From Nipponacmea schrenckii (taxonomy: Eukaryota > Mollusca > Gastropoda > Lottiidae), in NCBI GenBank assembly GCA_030562195.1, contig CM060200.1, forward strand, positions 40,273,084-40,337,083: DNA of 64,000 nt, written 5' to 3'. Both the position numbers and the translations under genes were made by a program. Numbering within the stretch: position 1 is the first letter of the stretch; each line of letters begins with the position of its first letter. The notes under the pieces were generated by a model. It saw only the letters and a list, made by a program, of their open reading frames with translations. It ran no database searches and was not told where the DNA came from. Below, in pieces: positions 37,462 to 48,298 of this stretch.

Positions 37462-38716
37462 CTTAACCATTGACATTTCTACCAGACTAGCCCACTGGTA
37501 TCACTAACCATTGACATTTCTACCAGACTAGCCCACTGGTATCACTAACCATTGACATTTCTACCAGACTAGCCCACTGGTATCACTAACCATTGACATT
37601 TTTACCAGACTAGCCCACTGGTATCACTAACCATTGACATTTCTACCAGACTAGCCCACTGGTATCACTAACCATTGACATTTCTACCAGACTAGCCCAC
37701 TGGTATCACTAACCATTGACATTTCTACCAGACTAGCCCACTGATATCACTAACCATTGACATTTTTACCAGACTAGCCCACTGGTATCACTAACCATTG
37801 ACATTTCTACCAGACTAGCCCACTGGTATCACTAACCATTGACATTTCTACCAGACTAGCCCACTGGTATCACTAACCATTGACATTTCTACCAGACTAG
37901 CCCACTGGTATCACTAACCATTGACATTTCTACCAGACTAGCCCACTGGTATCACTAACCATTGACATTTCTACCAGACTAGCCCACTGGTATCACTAAC
38001 CATTGACATTTCTACCAGACTAGCCCACTGATATCACTAACCATTGATTTTAAGTCCCTGTATCATAACAACTTTCTACCAGACTAGCCCACTGGTATCA
38101 CTAACCATTGACATTTCTACCAGACTAGCCCACTGGTATCACTAACCATTGACATTTCTACCAGACTAGCCCACTGATATCACTAACCATTGACATTTCT
38201 ACCAGACTAGCCCACTGGTATCACTAACCATTGACATTTCTACCAGACTAGCCCACTGTATCACTAACCATTGACATTTCTACCAGACTAGCCCACTGGT
38301 ATCACTAACCATTGACATTTCTACCAGACTAGCCCACTGATATCACTAACCATTGACATTTCTACCAGACTAGCCCACTGATATCACTAACCATTGACAT
38401 TTCTACCAGACTAGCCCACTGTATCACTAACCATTGACATTTCTACCAGACTAGCCCACTGTATCACTAACCATTGACATTTCTACCAGACTAGCCCACT
38501 GGTATCACTAACCATTGACATTTCTACCAGACTAGCCCACTGGTATCACTAACCATTGACATTTCTACCAGACTAGCCCACTGTATCACTAACCATTGAC
38601 ATTTCTACCAGACTAGCCCACTGGTATCACTAACCATTGACATTTCTACCAGACTAGCCCACTGGTATCACTAACCATTGACATTTCTACCAGACTAGCC
38701 CACTGGTATCACTAAT
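37462..38716. repeat. 41-bp minisatellite (~30 copies)
   Basis: The 41-bp unit is ACTAGCCCACTGGTATCACT followed by AACCATTGACATTTCTACCAG. It is highly homogeneous. One interruption at about 38045-38075 replaces part of a unit with unrelated sequence. Confidence 0.95.
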
Positions 38717-38956
38717 AAAGGGATATCAAAATTTCACTATCCAACTGTGGTACATCAAAGACCTCAACATTTAAGGATGTAATATAATATTTTTATTACC
38801 CCCTTTCATCAATAGCACCAATATGCAACGTTGTCCACAAACATTTTGTTTTATCAGAATTGCAGAAATCACAGAAGTCTGGTTGAAAAATGGAATTGTG
38901 TAGTGTATAGAGATATACCTGGTAATATCTATTATTCAGTTAGAACATGTTGAATG

Positions 38957-39325
38957 GGAGCCACAGTGGTTCAGAGAGTTAAATACTTGTTCGATAACAT
39001 AAAGGTCCAGGGTTAAATCCCAGCAAAGGTCGAGAGGAACTTTCAGATTTTCAGCCCGGTTTCCCCTTGTCAGTGATTCAGGTCAAAGGGACTAAAGGAT
39101 GGAAAAGTGTCTAGTCATTCAGATGGGACAATAAACCGAGGCCCCGTGTGCTGCAGGCTGTGCACATTAAAGATCCCTCGACAGTTCAAAATCGCAAAAA
39201 ATGGTAGGATAATGCTGCTGTCATGGTAAAATTTCCCTCATCGCACACAACATGGTGTCCTGTATTCATTAGCCCATTAGCAGAAGAGTAGAACATAAAA
39301 TTCTATGCCTTTCATTTTCATTTCA
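38957..39325 (+). mobile_element. Full-length tRNA-derived SINE (reference copy)
   Basis: The head GGAGCCACAGTGGTTCAGAG resembles a tRNA 5' half with an A box, and GGTCCAGGGTTAAATCCC a B box. The body includes CAGCCCGGTTTCCCCTTGTC, GGGACAATAAACCGAGGCCC, AAAGATCCCTCGACAGTT and ATTTCCCTCATCGC. The end is ATTCATTAGCCCATTAGCAG then TTTCATTTTCATTTC. It is the only copy here with head, body and tail intact, about 370 bp. Confidence 0.8.
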
Positions 39326-39534
39326 CTTGAACATGATAAATACAATAAACCGTTTGGGAGATTGGTAATTCTCACTCAAATTGATCGTTCTATTAAATAA
39401 TATATATGGTATGTAAAGTGGGATATTGTTTACCCAGTATATAAAATTGATTACAAGAATTGATTGAGATACAAGGTATTATAATCCACCAACATCTGTT
39501 GTTATCTGACAACTGTCTTCTACCTACAATCTTT

Positions 39535-39700
39535 GGAGCCACGGCGGCTTAGTGAGTTAGATGCTTGCACGCTAGCCTGGGGGTCCAAGGTTCAATCCTT
39601 GTCAAGATTAACTTCCTGGTTTTTCAGCCCAGTGATGTAGGTGAGAGGGGCTGACATGGATAAAGCATTTGAGCCACCATAGCTCAACCTACCCATTTAA
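39535..39700 (+). mobile_element. SINE head copy (3' truncated)
   Basis: GGAGCCACGGCGGCTTAGTG and GGGGTCCAAGGTTCAATCC are the best-preserved A- and B-box blocks in the window. It continues to CAGCCCAGTGATGTAGGTGA and then stops. A short mid-body scrap of the same SINE lies at about 40433-40500. Confidence 0.7.
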
Positions 39701-40070
39701 AACTGGGTCAACTTGATTTTTATGTATAGTTATGACACCAAATAAGTCGACTGAGCGAAATCAAAATATTAAGGTTCAATCTAAGATGTGCAATTCCTAT
39801 AAACTTTCACTATGATACCTTAAAGTTAAGTTGACTTATTAAATCCGACCTGAATGTAGCCTTATTTTCTAGAACTTGTCAACACAATCATGCTTTCTTA
39901 CAACAAAAATAATATTACAATATGCTAATCCAAGACACCATCTGTCACATCATGACGTCTTGTTTTTACCTATATTTCACTAAATACCTCAAGAATTTAA
40001 TATAGTATATATTTATCTATTACCTATAATCATATACTTATTAAAACACAATACAATCTGGACCTGCCTC

Positions 40071-40411
40071 TTAAAGGGATAATAGGTCTTAGAATGAACT
40101 TGAAATTTTAAAATTTTATAATTTGTCAGTAAGAGCTCTACTCAGTAAACATACCTGTTGTCATAAATAACATAAAAAAAATATCCAAAAAACTAAGTTA
40201 TCATCCATAAAGATGCATTTGATTATTGAAAAACGCTTAATAAATTGATTAAGCGATTTTCAAAAATGACTTAGTTTTGCGAGTTTTCAAGATTTTAAGA
40301 GATTCTGTTACTTTATGACACCAGGTAAGTTGACTGATGAATATATACTCATATTGACCTTTCTTGAGAACTAAAATATTATGTTCATGCTAAGACCTAT
40401 TATCCCTTTAA
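40071..40411. mobile_element. Palindromic MITE, best-preserved ends
   Basis: Left end TTAAAGGGATAATAGGTCTT, right end AAGACCTATTATCCCTTTAA. The inverted repeats extend about 29 bp with one mismatch. The right arm holds ATGACACCAGGTAAGTTGAC (perfect donor CAG|GTAAGT) and the centre ATCCATAAAGATGCATTTGA. There is no coding capacity. The TTAA/TA-rich ends could fit a piggyBac- or Tc-type origin, but the target duplication is not certain. Confidence 0.85.
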
Positions 40412-40623
40412 TAATGATAGAAATTAACCAAGTCCTTGTGTGCTGCAGGCTGTGCGCATAAAATATTCCTTGACATTTGAAAAGTGAAAAACAGGTGGTT
40501 ATCCAACTGCGATGGAATTCTACACTACTAGTGGTTGCTTATTATCATGTTAAATTCTATTGTCGGATTAATTTACAATAATGTGCTTAGAATAGGGTTT
40601 TGTTCACATAATAAAGAATATTC

Positions 40624-40924
40624 TTTAAAGAGATACTGTATCTGTGAATGGAAATAAAATTCCAGTTCTCAAAATAGTCAATATGAGTATATATTCATCA
40701 GTGAACTTACCTGGTGTCATAAAGTAACAGAATCTATGTTAAATCTGGAAATCTCACAAAACTTAATTCTATTTAATTTGAAAGGATAATTACGGTACTA
40801 AGTTTTTTGGGATTTATCAGATTATATAAGGATTCTGTTATGTTATTAAGGCAGCAGGTATATCTACTGATAAATATATACTCGTATTGACCAAGTTCAT
40901 TCTAAGACGCAGTATTCTTTTAAT
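40624..40924. mobile_element. Palindromic MITE copy
   Basis: Starts TTTAAAGAGATACTGTATCT, ends AAGACGCAGTATTCTTTTAA, with left-arm GTGAACTTACCTGGTGTCAT (donor motif on the minus strand). It lies only about 210 bp from the copy at 40071-40411. From 40.93 to 43.1 kb I see AT-rich sequence with one SINE tail fragment (about 41583-41675) and no recognisable gene. Confidence 0.75.
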
Positions 40925-43111
40925 TATTTATATCTTTCCCAGAAACAATCATTCATGTAACAAGAAAAAGCTCAAATTCGGTCAAAAAAATGTTTATCAT
41001 CTCGGCATCCATGTCAGAGAGTCTGTAATAGTATAGCTACTTATTTTTTTAAATAATTGAACATTCAAAGCAACATTACAAGGAAAACGGTTTATATAAA
41101 TTCGAGATTCAAACCCTTAAAACTGTTTGTTATCTGACATTTGTTTATGAAAGTAATAAACAAAGAAATCATTATTCGTATGTATTCAATGTTATTGTCA
41201 GAAGGAGGTCAACTTAAAAAACACAAGTGACATAAACACATCAAAAATATCACTATGACAAAAGTTCATAAAAATTAGACGTTAAGTTATCCAAACTATT
41301 TGTCATATGGTATCCATTTATACGAGTAGAGACTAAGTATTCATTATCCTGTGCTATACTTCTACTAGATTAAGTTATCATCATAAGAGGATACATTATA
41401 AGCTGACAATAAGAACAAAAAAACCTGACGTAACCCCATCAAAACTATCACTATAACGATAACAAACTTGGTTGCTGAGATAAATATCGTTTTAAAAGGG
41501 TATACATGTATATATACCTTTCAATAATCATTTAGTAGGTCTACTTGTACCATTTTGCATTTTTTCCAAAGATATTATCAAACTGAAATGAATGGAGTTT
41601 TACATCCTACTCATCTGCACTTTCAGAGCTAATGAAGACAGGCAATGCCATGCAGTCTTCAATGAGGGCATCTTTAACCTAACAACGTAATTCTGAGAAC
41701 TGACAAAATCAATAAAACCGAATCAAACAGATCACCAAAAACAATTCGAAACTCCAAACTCTTTTAAGAGGAAATATAACAATGAATAGGTTGTGAATTT
41801 TTTTCAAGAAATCACCACTGCCAATAAATGTTTGAAATTTTCAATTTTTGTCAGCTTATAATCATTGGGAATCGTCGTTTGGAATTGGTATTTTTCTAAG
41901 ATGTCAACATAGCTAACAATTATCTGGTATTTTTTTCTAACACAATGTCATAAACAAAACAACACGTCAATAAGCTGAGCGTTTTGAAGATAAAGATGAC
42001 ATAAACCTATCAAAACTATAATCATCGGCATTACCAACCAACGTTACAATCGACATAACACAGTATTAAAGACACAAGTCTTCAGTAAGACGATTCTTAT
42101 AACAGGGTTTATAATCAGTCAAGGACAAAAACAATAACAACACTGATTGCAAATTCATGTTCTTGATAAATAGATATGGATTTTATCTACGCTAGTAATA
42201 AGGAGCGTAGAGTGATCATTCACTTGCGGGGTGTAACATCTAAATTTTACCAATGAATACCCCTTCATAAAAAAAATAAAATTAAATAACTGTCACTAAT
42301 TTAAATTAGATGAACAGTTAACCGATAATATCTTAACCAACATATGGTTGTCATGCTCTCGGTTAACCAACCGGTTTTACAGACGGCTCCATCAATTAGG
42401 TACTGTTTTTTTTGCCAACCAATTTCAAGTTTTACTGACAAGTTTAGCAATTTGAAACTGAAATGGACGTCCAATTGACATCCAACGATATCATTTGTAA
42501 AAACTGTTTCTAATGTAGTGGGTTAACTTAGTCAATATAATTTGCCTTGTAGCCTGTTTAGTATGCCTATGTCTTATTCTAAGACAGAATATAATGATGG
42601 GCTACTAGTAGTAGTCCTAGCAACTCTAATTAAAAAATAGTGATTAATCACAAAAAGTAATTAAAATGATAAGGATTCTCAAATCTTACATCTTTTCTAA
42701 GCCAATACTTGTTCTTTAAACCTGTCAATCATTTCTTTCCTTTTAACAATAGTAGAATGTAGGTCTAAAAGGTACCTCATGATGGATTATCCACTTCAAA
42801 ACACATTTAATCCAAAATTATTGTTTAACAGTGTTACCGGTATATTATGATATTTTGAACTGAGTCATGATGTTATGGACCGTGGCCAATATCACCCACT
42901 ACTCTATATAAGCCTAGCCTTTAGAATTTCACAATTCTGTTTTTTTTATTGATTCTTTCAAAACAAACCACTAGATCTAACTGACGACAGGTAAACCTAC
43001 ATTAACCAAACTCTTTAGATTTAATAATCACTACAACATTAATCAATAATTTTACATTGTTTTTTAAATCTAAATCAGGCCAGAGAAAGTCAGAAATATC
43101 AGGTTACATAC

Positions 43112-43181
43112 CTTTAGAAAATAAAATCCATATTGTCAAGAATAAACACTGTTTAACGGCAGTCGCCATGTTAGATCTCAT
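43112..43181 (-). CDS. Orphan signal-peptide-like first exon (tentative)
   Basis: The minus strand reads MRSNMATAVKQCLFLTIW then ILFSK up to a good donor, AAAG|GTATGT. The second ATG (43169) has a strong context, AACATGGCG. A basic n-region followed by about 12 hydrophobic residues is typical of a signal peptide. I could not find further exons between here and 36 kb, so it could be the first exon of a small secreted or membrane protein, a relic, or chance. It is not homologous to the ATP8B start exons. Confidence 0.3.
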
Positions 43182-43859
43182 TCTAACAGGAAATCAACGT
43201 AGCCTCATTGGGAGAATTTCGTTTCAAATTTCAATTCGAAGTGTCAACATTTATTAAGAAATATCCAAACTTTTTGCTATTCCAAAGAAAGTTTCGTATC
43301 ATTGAGATAAAAAATCATAAAAGTGAGAAATTTAAATAATAATTCACAAAAGTTGCAAATTTTCAGTTTTGCGCATTCTTTGTCTGCAATAATTTCCCCC
43401 GCAGGTGTGAGAATACCTGTGAATAGTCTCGAGTAACAAGTTGATCTCAATGAAATGTCAATATTATTTCCGTCTGGTTAATACAGTCTACAGATACGTA
43501 ATGATCATATTAGATACAGGTAACAATAGCAATCAAGTCTTTGATGAGTGCCGACAATATCCTCATTATAATATAATATAGAGAAGGTGGCACAAGTGGT
43601 CAATAGAAACAACAAGTGAATGTATGGAAACAGCTAATTATAGATTTTCTCTTGTACTTCTTTGATTGTATAATTCCGAACAAAAATATTCTAATCGTTT
43701 AGACTTTGAATTCATTTCTTTCTTGTGTTTTATTCTTAAAATAGGCCAATATATTACAGCCTTATAAAATCGTATTAAAATACTGAAATTCACATGGATG
43801 ACAAAAAGGTCTGTTTTTATTTTTGACATGATGCCTAACAAGCAACTGGACGGCAGCCC

Positions 43860-44125
43860 CTCATCAGGGTGGGGACCGAGGGAGCTGGATTACGGCTAGT
43901 GAGAATTAAGCCCCACCAATTGTCCCGTCACAAAACTTTCTTAAGTAAGAATGATTAATTCCCTAGAAAAATAAAAAAGATGAATATTTTGATTGGGATT
44001 ATAGTGCCTCGTAATCGTCAGAAATATGTTCTACGGGCTTCTAGTTTTCGAAATTTCCTTGGGGTGGAGGGAAAATAGGACAAAAAAAGGTCGCGGTACC
44101 AGTTCAGTCCTGGCGACGGGGCTGA
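43860..44125 (-). repeat. Dispersed repeat family, copy 2
   Basis: Reverse-oriented relative of 36095-36345: GATGAATATTTTGATTGGGA, GAAATTTCCTTGGGGTGGAG, ACCAGTTCAGTCCTGGCGAC. Local GC is higher than the surroundings. A SINE body scrap follows at about 44270-44385. Confidence 0.6.
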
Positions 44126-44485
44126 TTGACAGCCCAGGAAATCTGATACAAGATCTAAGGGTGATATAGTGGACGGTTTTGTGTATCATCAGATGAGTTT
44201 TGTAGTCTTGCAGAAAGTTAATAAATGACCTTTCATCATGAAATTTGATGAATATCTAAATGAATGCCGATACCAAGTGTCATGGACCATGCACTCAACA
44301 ATGAGGTCTGCAGCATTAGACTAATTTTTTATCACTTTCAATTGTTGAGCATCCGTAACATGCAGACTGTAATGTACTCGGCCTAGGACAGGAAGCAAAG
44401 GATTTCAAACAAATATTTCAAAGAAATTTAGGAGAATATTTGAGAGAAGTGCCACTTTCATAATAACTCTCAAAATCATGTAAAG

Positions 44486-45285
44486 TTAAAGGGATACTGC
44501 GTAGTTCTTAAGAATGGTCAATAAGAGTCATCAGTAAACTTACCTTGTGTCACAAAGTAGTCTAACATTTATTTATTTTATTAACAACATTTATAAAGCG
44601 CTCCTTTCACCATGACAGTGTTCAGAAGCGCTGTACAATTGGTAAATTAAACATATAAAATCATATTAAAATAACCAAGTAATCAAAATAGCAAATGATT
44701 AAACTAGCTAATAATAAAAATAGCAATAATTAAAATATTCAAATTAAAAGAAATATTAAATCAAATTAATCACAAATATTACAGAATAATTAATTAGATA
44801 TTAATACAATAAACACATAAGATAATTAAAACTAGTAGCCTTAAAAACAAATGATTTAGCTTTTTAAATACATAAAACTGTGGTAATTATGCTAATTGGA
44901 AGTTTATTTAGGAAATGACCTTATATGCAAATCACCGCTACCCGTATTAAAATATTCAAAATAGGAATTATAATTTCTTGATGCAGACTATTCAGTGGGT
45001 TGTAGATTAGGAGATCAACTAAGATAATTTGGAGCCAAGCTATTAAACATTTGTTAAATAGTAAAAACTTAAATTACTAGTGTATGGCGTAGCCAATTGA
45101 TTGTACAGATATAGGGTTGATATGTCAATCCTCCGTTTCATGTCATTTTAAAAACGTTTCATCAATTTGACTTGAAGCTTTTATATAAATGTTTTTGAGT
45201 ACGTTATTTTTGGAGGTATATTTACTAAAATAGAGCTCTTATCAATTTAAATTTCAAATTTTATATTCACATCCCTCTAAAGTTC
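44486..45285. mobile_element. MITE copy interrupted by another repeat
   Basis: The MITE left part (GTTAAAGGGATACTGCG, then AAACTTACCTTGTGTCAC) stops at about 44565. The right part (GGAGGTATATTTACTAAAATAGAGC, then ATCCCTCTAAAG) resumes at about 45200. The interposed 44565-45200 begins with ACATTTATAAAGCGCTCC and AGCGCTGTACAATTGG, a motif I associate with widespread marine-invertebrate retroelement 3' ends, followed by AT-rich sequence. Confidence 0.55.
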
Positions 45286-45771
45286 TTGATATTATCAATA
45301 CCCCCCGAGTCATTTAAACCTAGTACCTTCCTTTTGCTTTTTAACATACATACACGTGTAATTTTTTTCGAAGTGATTTAGGAGAATGTCGTTTATAATC
45401 GTCGCTACCCGTATAAAATATTCTGGAAATAAATTTCTTGGTGGACATTCGGTGGGGCTACGTTGGAGAAATTAAGAACGTGTTGCGAACTCGCTTTATT
45501 GACCATCGTTACGCAGTACAAACATACCTATTTCAAATAAGTGTAATCTACCCCAACCATTTCATTGAAGACTTGTTGATTTGAATCCTCCAGAAGTGCT
45601 CTTTTAAAAGACTACATCCTAATCTGCGACTGTAATTCCCAATACACTGGATGTGATTTTCAACTCTTTACTCTGTACCAGTGTTTTCTGTTGAATAATA
45701 ACTTGTTACCTTTCAACCGCCCTAATCTCTACAATATCTGAACACTTTGTATTTTATCAAATGTATTGCCA

Positions 45772-46015
45772 CATGGGCTGAATGTTAAACGGGACTATGT
45801 CCTTGTGTATTGAACTTAATTCTAACCCATGTAAAATAAAGAGTCTATGTTTATCTCCATGGGCTGAATGTTAGACAGGACCATGTCCTTGTGTATTAGA
45901 CCTAATACTGACCCATGTAAAATAAAGAGTCTATGTTTGTCCCCATGGGCTGAATATTAGACAGAACCATGTCCTTGTGTATTGGGCCTTATTCTAACCC
46001 ATGTAAAATAAAGAG
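45772..46015. repeat. 86-bp tandem repeat (3 copies)
   Basis: CATGGGCTGAATGTTA begins units at 45772, 45858 and 45944 (86-bp period). Each ends with CCATGTAAAATAAAGAGT, which contains an AATAAA hexamer. A lone related copy is at 16440-16505. Confidence 0.85.
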
Positions 46016-47750
46016 TTGTTTATTATTATTATACCCCTGTACCAGTACGTTATATCCGACACTAATATCCAATGTCCAACTAGCAATGAGTGGAAACCAT
46101 CACGATCTACAATACAATTTAATCTGCAAACCAACAGTTCAACGGAAGGTGAAACACAAAAATCATAACATCATCATGCAAAGTCGAGATCTGGACGTAA
46201 AATTAAAACTCCAAGCCTCCAAGTTGTTACAGAGACGAATCCTGTATTTTTTTTATTGAAATATCAGTGAACATTTTGAAACCACAACTTATTAATCTGT
46301 ATGTTTCAAAATCCGGGGGATGTTGAATCTTGTGATCAACCACTTTGCGTGAAGTCTGGAAAATACCATTGTGCCAAGTCATAGCTTTATGAAATGTTTT
46401 ATTCTGTAATGCCTGCCCAAATAAATGGAATACCCGCCTGAAAAACTCTAACAACAGACCAATTTCATTACCCCATTGACCCTCCTGACATATGACTTGT
46501 CCCTCCAAACAATCTGGTAGTCACTTTCGCAAGTTTCGAAGCTAATACTGTAGTGCAAACCCACTCTTTGTTGAGCCCGTTTTAGGGTAAAAACCTGCGC
46601 ATTATACACGGAATTATACGGTAATCCCTTGCTGACTCATGATTGTAGTAAGTAAACTTATTGAACAGGAGGGAGAAATCTTGAAGAATAATACAGTTCT
46701 ATCAGCATTAAAAATCTATACAGTTATAATTAGTACTGATTATATTTTCATTTACATATTCATATAATATAAACTCATGAATATTCATTTAGCTTATTTA
46801 CATATAAATAAATAAATCAACACGTTTTACATAAGAAAGACCATTTGTTACAAGTCAGATTTCCCCCGTAATACTTACAATTTCGGCTGGAAGTGGATTA
46901 CAACATCCAAAATAATAATAAAACCCTAAATAAAATATTGGCATATAAAAACATATTGGAATATCACAGATAAGTATTTTATGTACAATAATTTAATGCA
47001 AAGCTGTGTATGTGTTCCCATGGAAACATTTTCCTAATTTCGAGCTCGCAAATAATCACATCTTGAGACTATGTCTTTCTGATACATCCTCAAAATACAG
47101 TGAAATCCTTTATTTTCATGGGTATGGGTTATACAAAACTACATTATGGTTCTTTAGTACAAGATAAAACATGACTTCGAGGTTAGCTTGGATTTGTAAA
47201 ACTGAGAAGGAAGCAAGTTGGCAGATTGTAAATGGTTTGACAAGAGGTCCAAACTTTCTGACTGAGCTTTTACAAATCCAAGCATAACCAAGTAGGACTG
47301 TTTTATCAGACTTATAAACTTTTAAATCTGAAAAGAAGGTTAAGTGAAATATTAAAACCATAATCAAAATTCAACCCAAGTTAAAGTAGTGATTAAAAAA
47401 AGATAGAGAATTATGTTCATGTGTGTTTTATTTTACTGTAAGAACTGATGTAGGTTGACTGGGGAACCATTAACACATTTGAAGGGTTTGCCCTGATTAA
47501 CATAATCATATTAAGGATTTCAGGATTTTGTGAAATCCTAACTTTGTTTTGCCAATAGGTACTTCAAACTTCTTTATTATTATTTCAACCTATATTTCGT
47601 TCCGTTCCTACACTATTTATAGTTTTACACCCCAATTTCATCAAACCTTATCATTTCTAAATTATTCTAAAATCATTCTACACAATTGACAATATTACAG
47701 TACTTCAAATTTTATGGGGATATAAATTCACAATATTTGAGCTCATAAAT
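46016..47750. other. Gene-poor intergenic stretch
   Basis: AT-rich sequence between the 86-bp repeat and the MITE near CFAP53. Several short frames exist (around 45.97-46.5 and 47.1-47.4 kb), but they lack splice support and recognisable protein motifs. I see nothing else. Confidence 0.5.
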
Positions 47751-48068
47751 ATTAAAGAAATATTACTTCTTAAAATGCACAGAAAATTTCAAGTCTTAAA
47801 CTTGGTCAATAAGAGTATATATTCATTAGTTATTATCATGACTAAAGAATAGAATCTCTATATTACATAATATATCTATTAAACTAAGTAATTATTTAAC
47901 TTATATCTAAGCATGTTCAAAATGGATAATTACTTAGTTTTATGGATTTATTAGATTATAGAAGGATTCTGTTTTATAGTTTTGACATTGGTAAGTCTAC
48001 TAATGAACAAAGACACATTTTAACCAATTTCAATATTTTGGTCACCCTAAGAGGTAGCACACCTTTAA
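47751..48068. mobile_element. Palindromic MITE copy
   Basis: Starts ATTAAAGAAATATTACTTC, ends CTAAGAGGTAGCACACCTTT then AAAT. The centre reads ATGGATAATTACTTAGTTTT followed directly by ATGGAT, i.e. slightly more than one unit of the 22-bp array at 6820-7135. It lies just beyond the 3' end of CFAP53. Confidence 0.7.
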
Positions 48069-48133
48069 ATGATTTGACAATATTTGTAAAAGTAATAAAG
48101 CTTCCGATCAACTTGTAACTTTAAGAACATCAA

Positions 48134-48139
48134 TTTATT
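48134..48139 (-). terminator. Candidate poly(A) signal of CFAP53
   Basis: AATAAA on the minus strand, about 160 bases after the CFAP53 stop codon. It is the first canonical hexamer I find downstream. Confidence 0.5.
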
Positions 48140-48298
48140 TTCTAACAACTGCATTTCAAAGAAATAAATAATTCACAATATTTGAAATGGCTATGATAGA
48201 AATAAACTCAAACAGTATTTACCATAAACAGAACCCATTTCACAAAACTAACAAAATTCCCAATAATTACTGAAATGCTCAGAAGTCCTGCATTTAAT

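Noticed and set aside
39535..39610. Candidate tRNA gene (A- and B-box-like blocks)
   Set aside because: The sequence continues into the SINE body and does not fold into a complete cloverleaf by eye; it is a SINE head.
43057..43257. Plus-strand open frame of 66 codons (MFFKSKSGQRKSE)
   Set aside because: No recognisable family, no splice support, and it overlaps the more plausible signal-peptide exon on the other strand.
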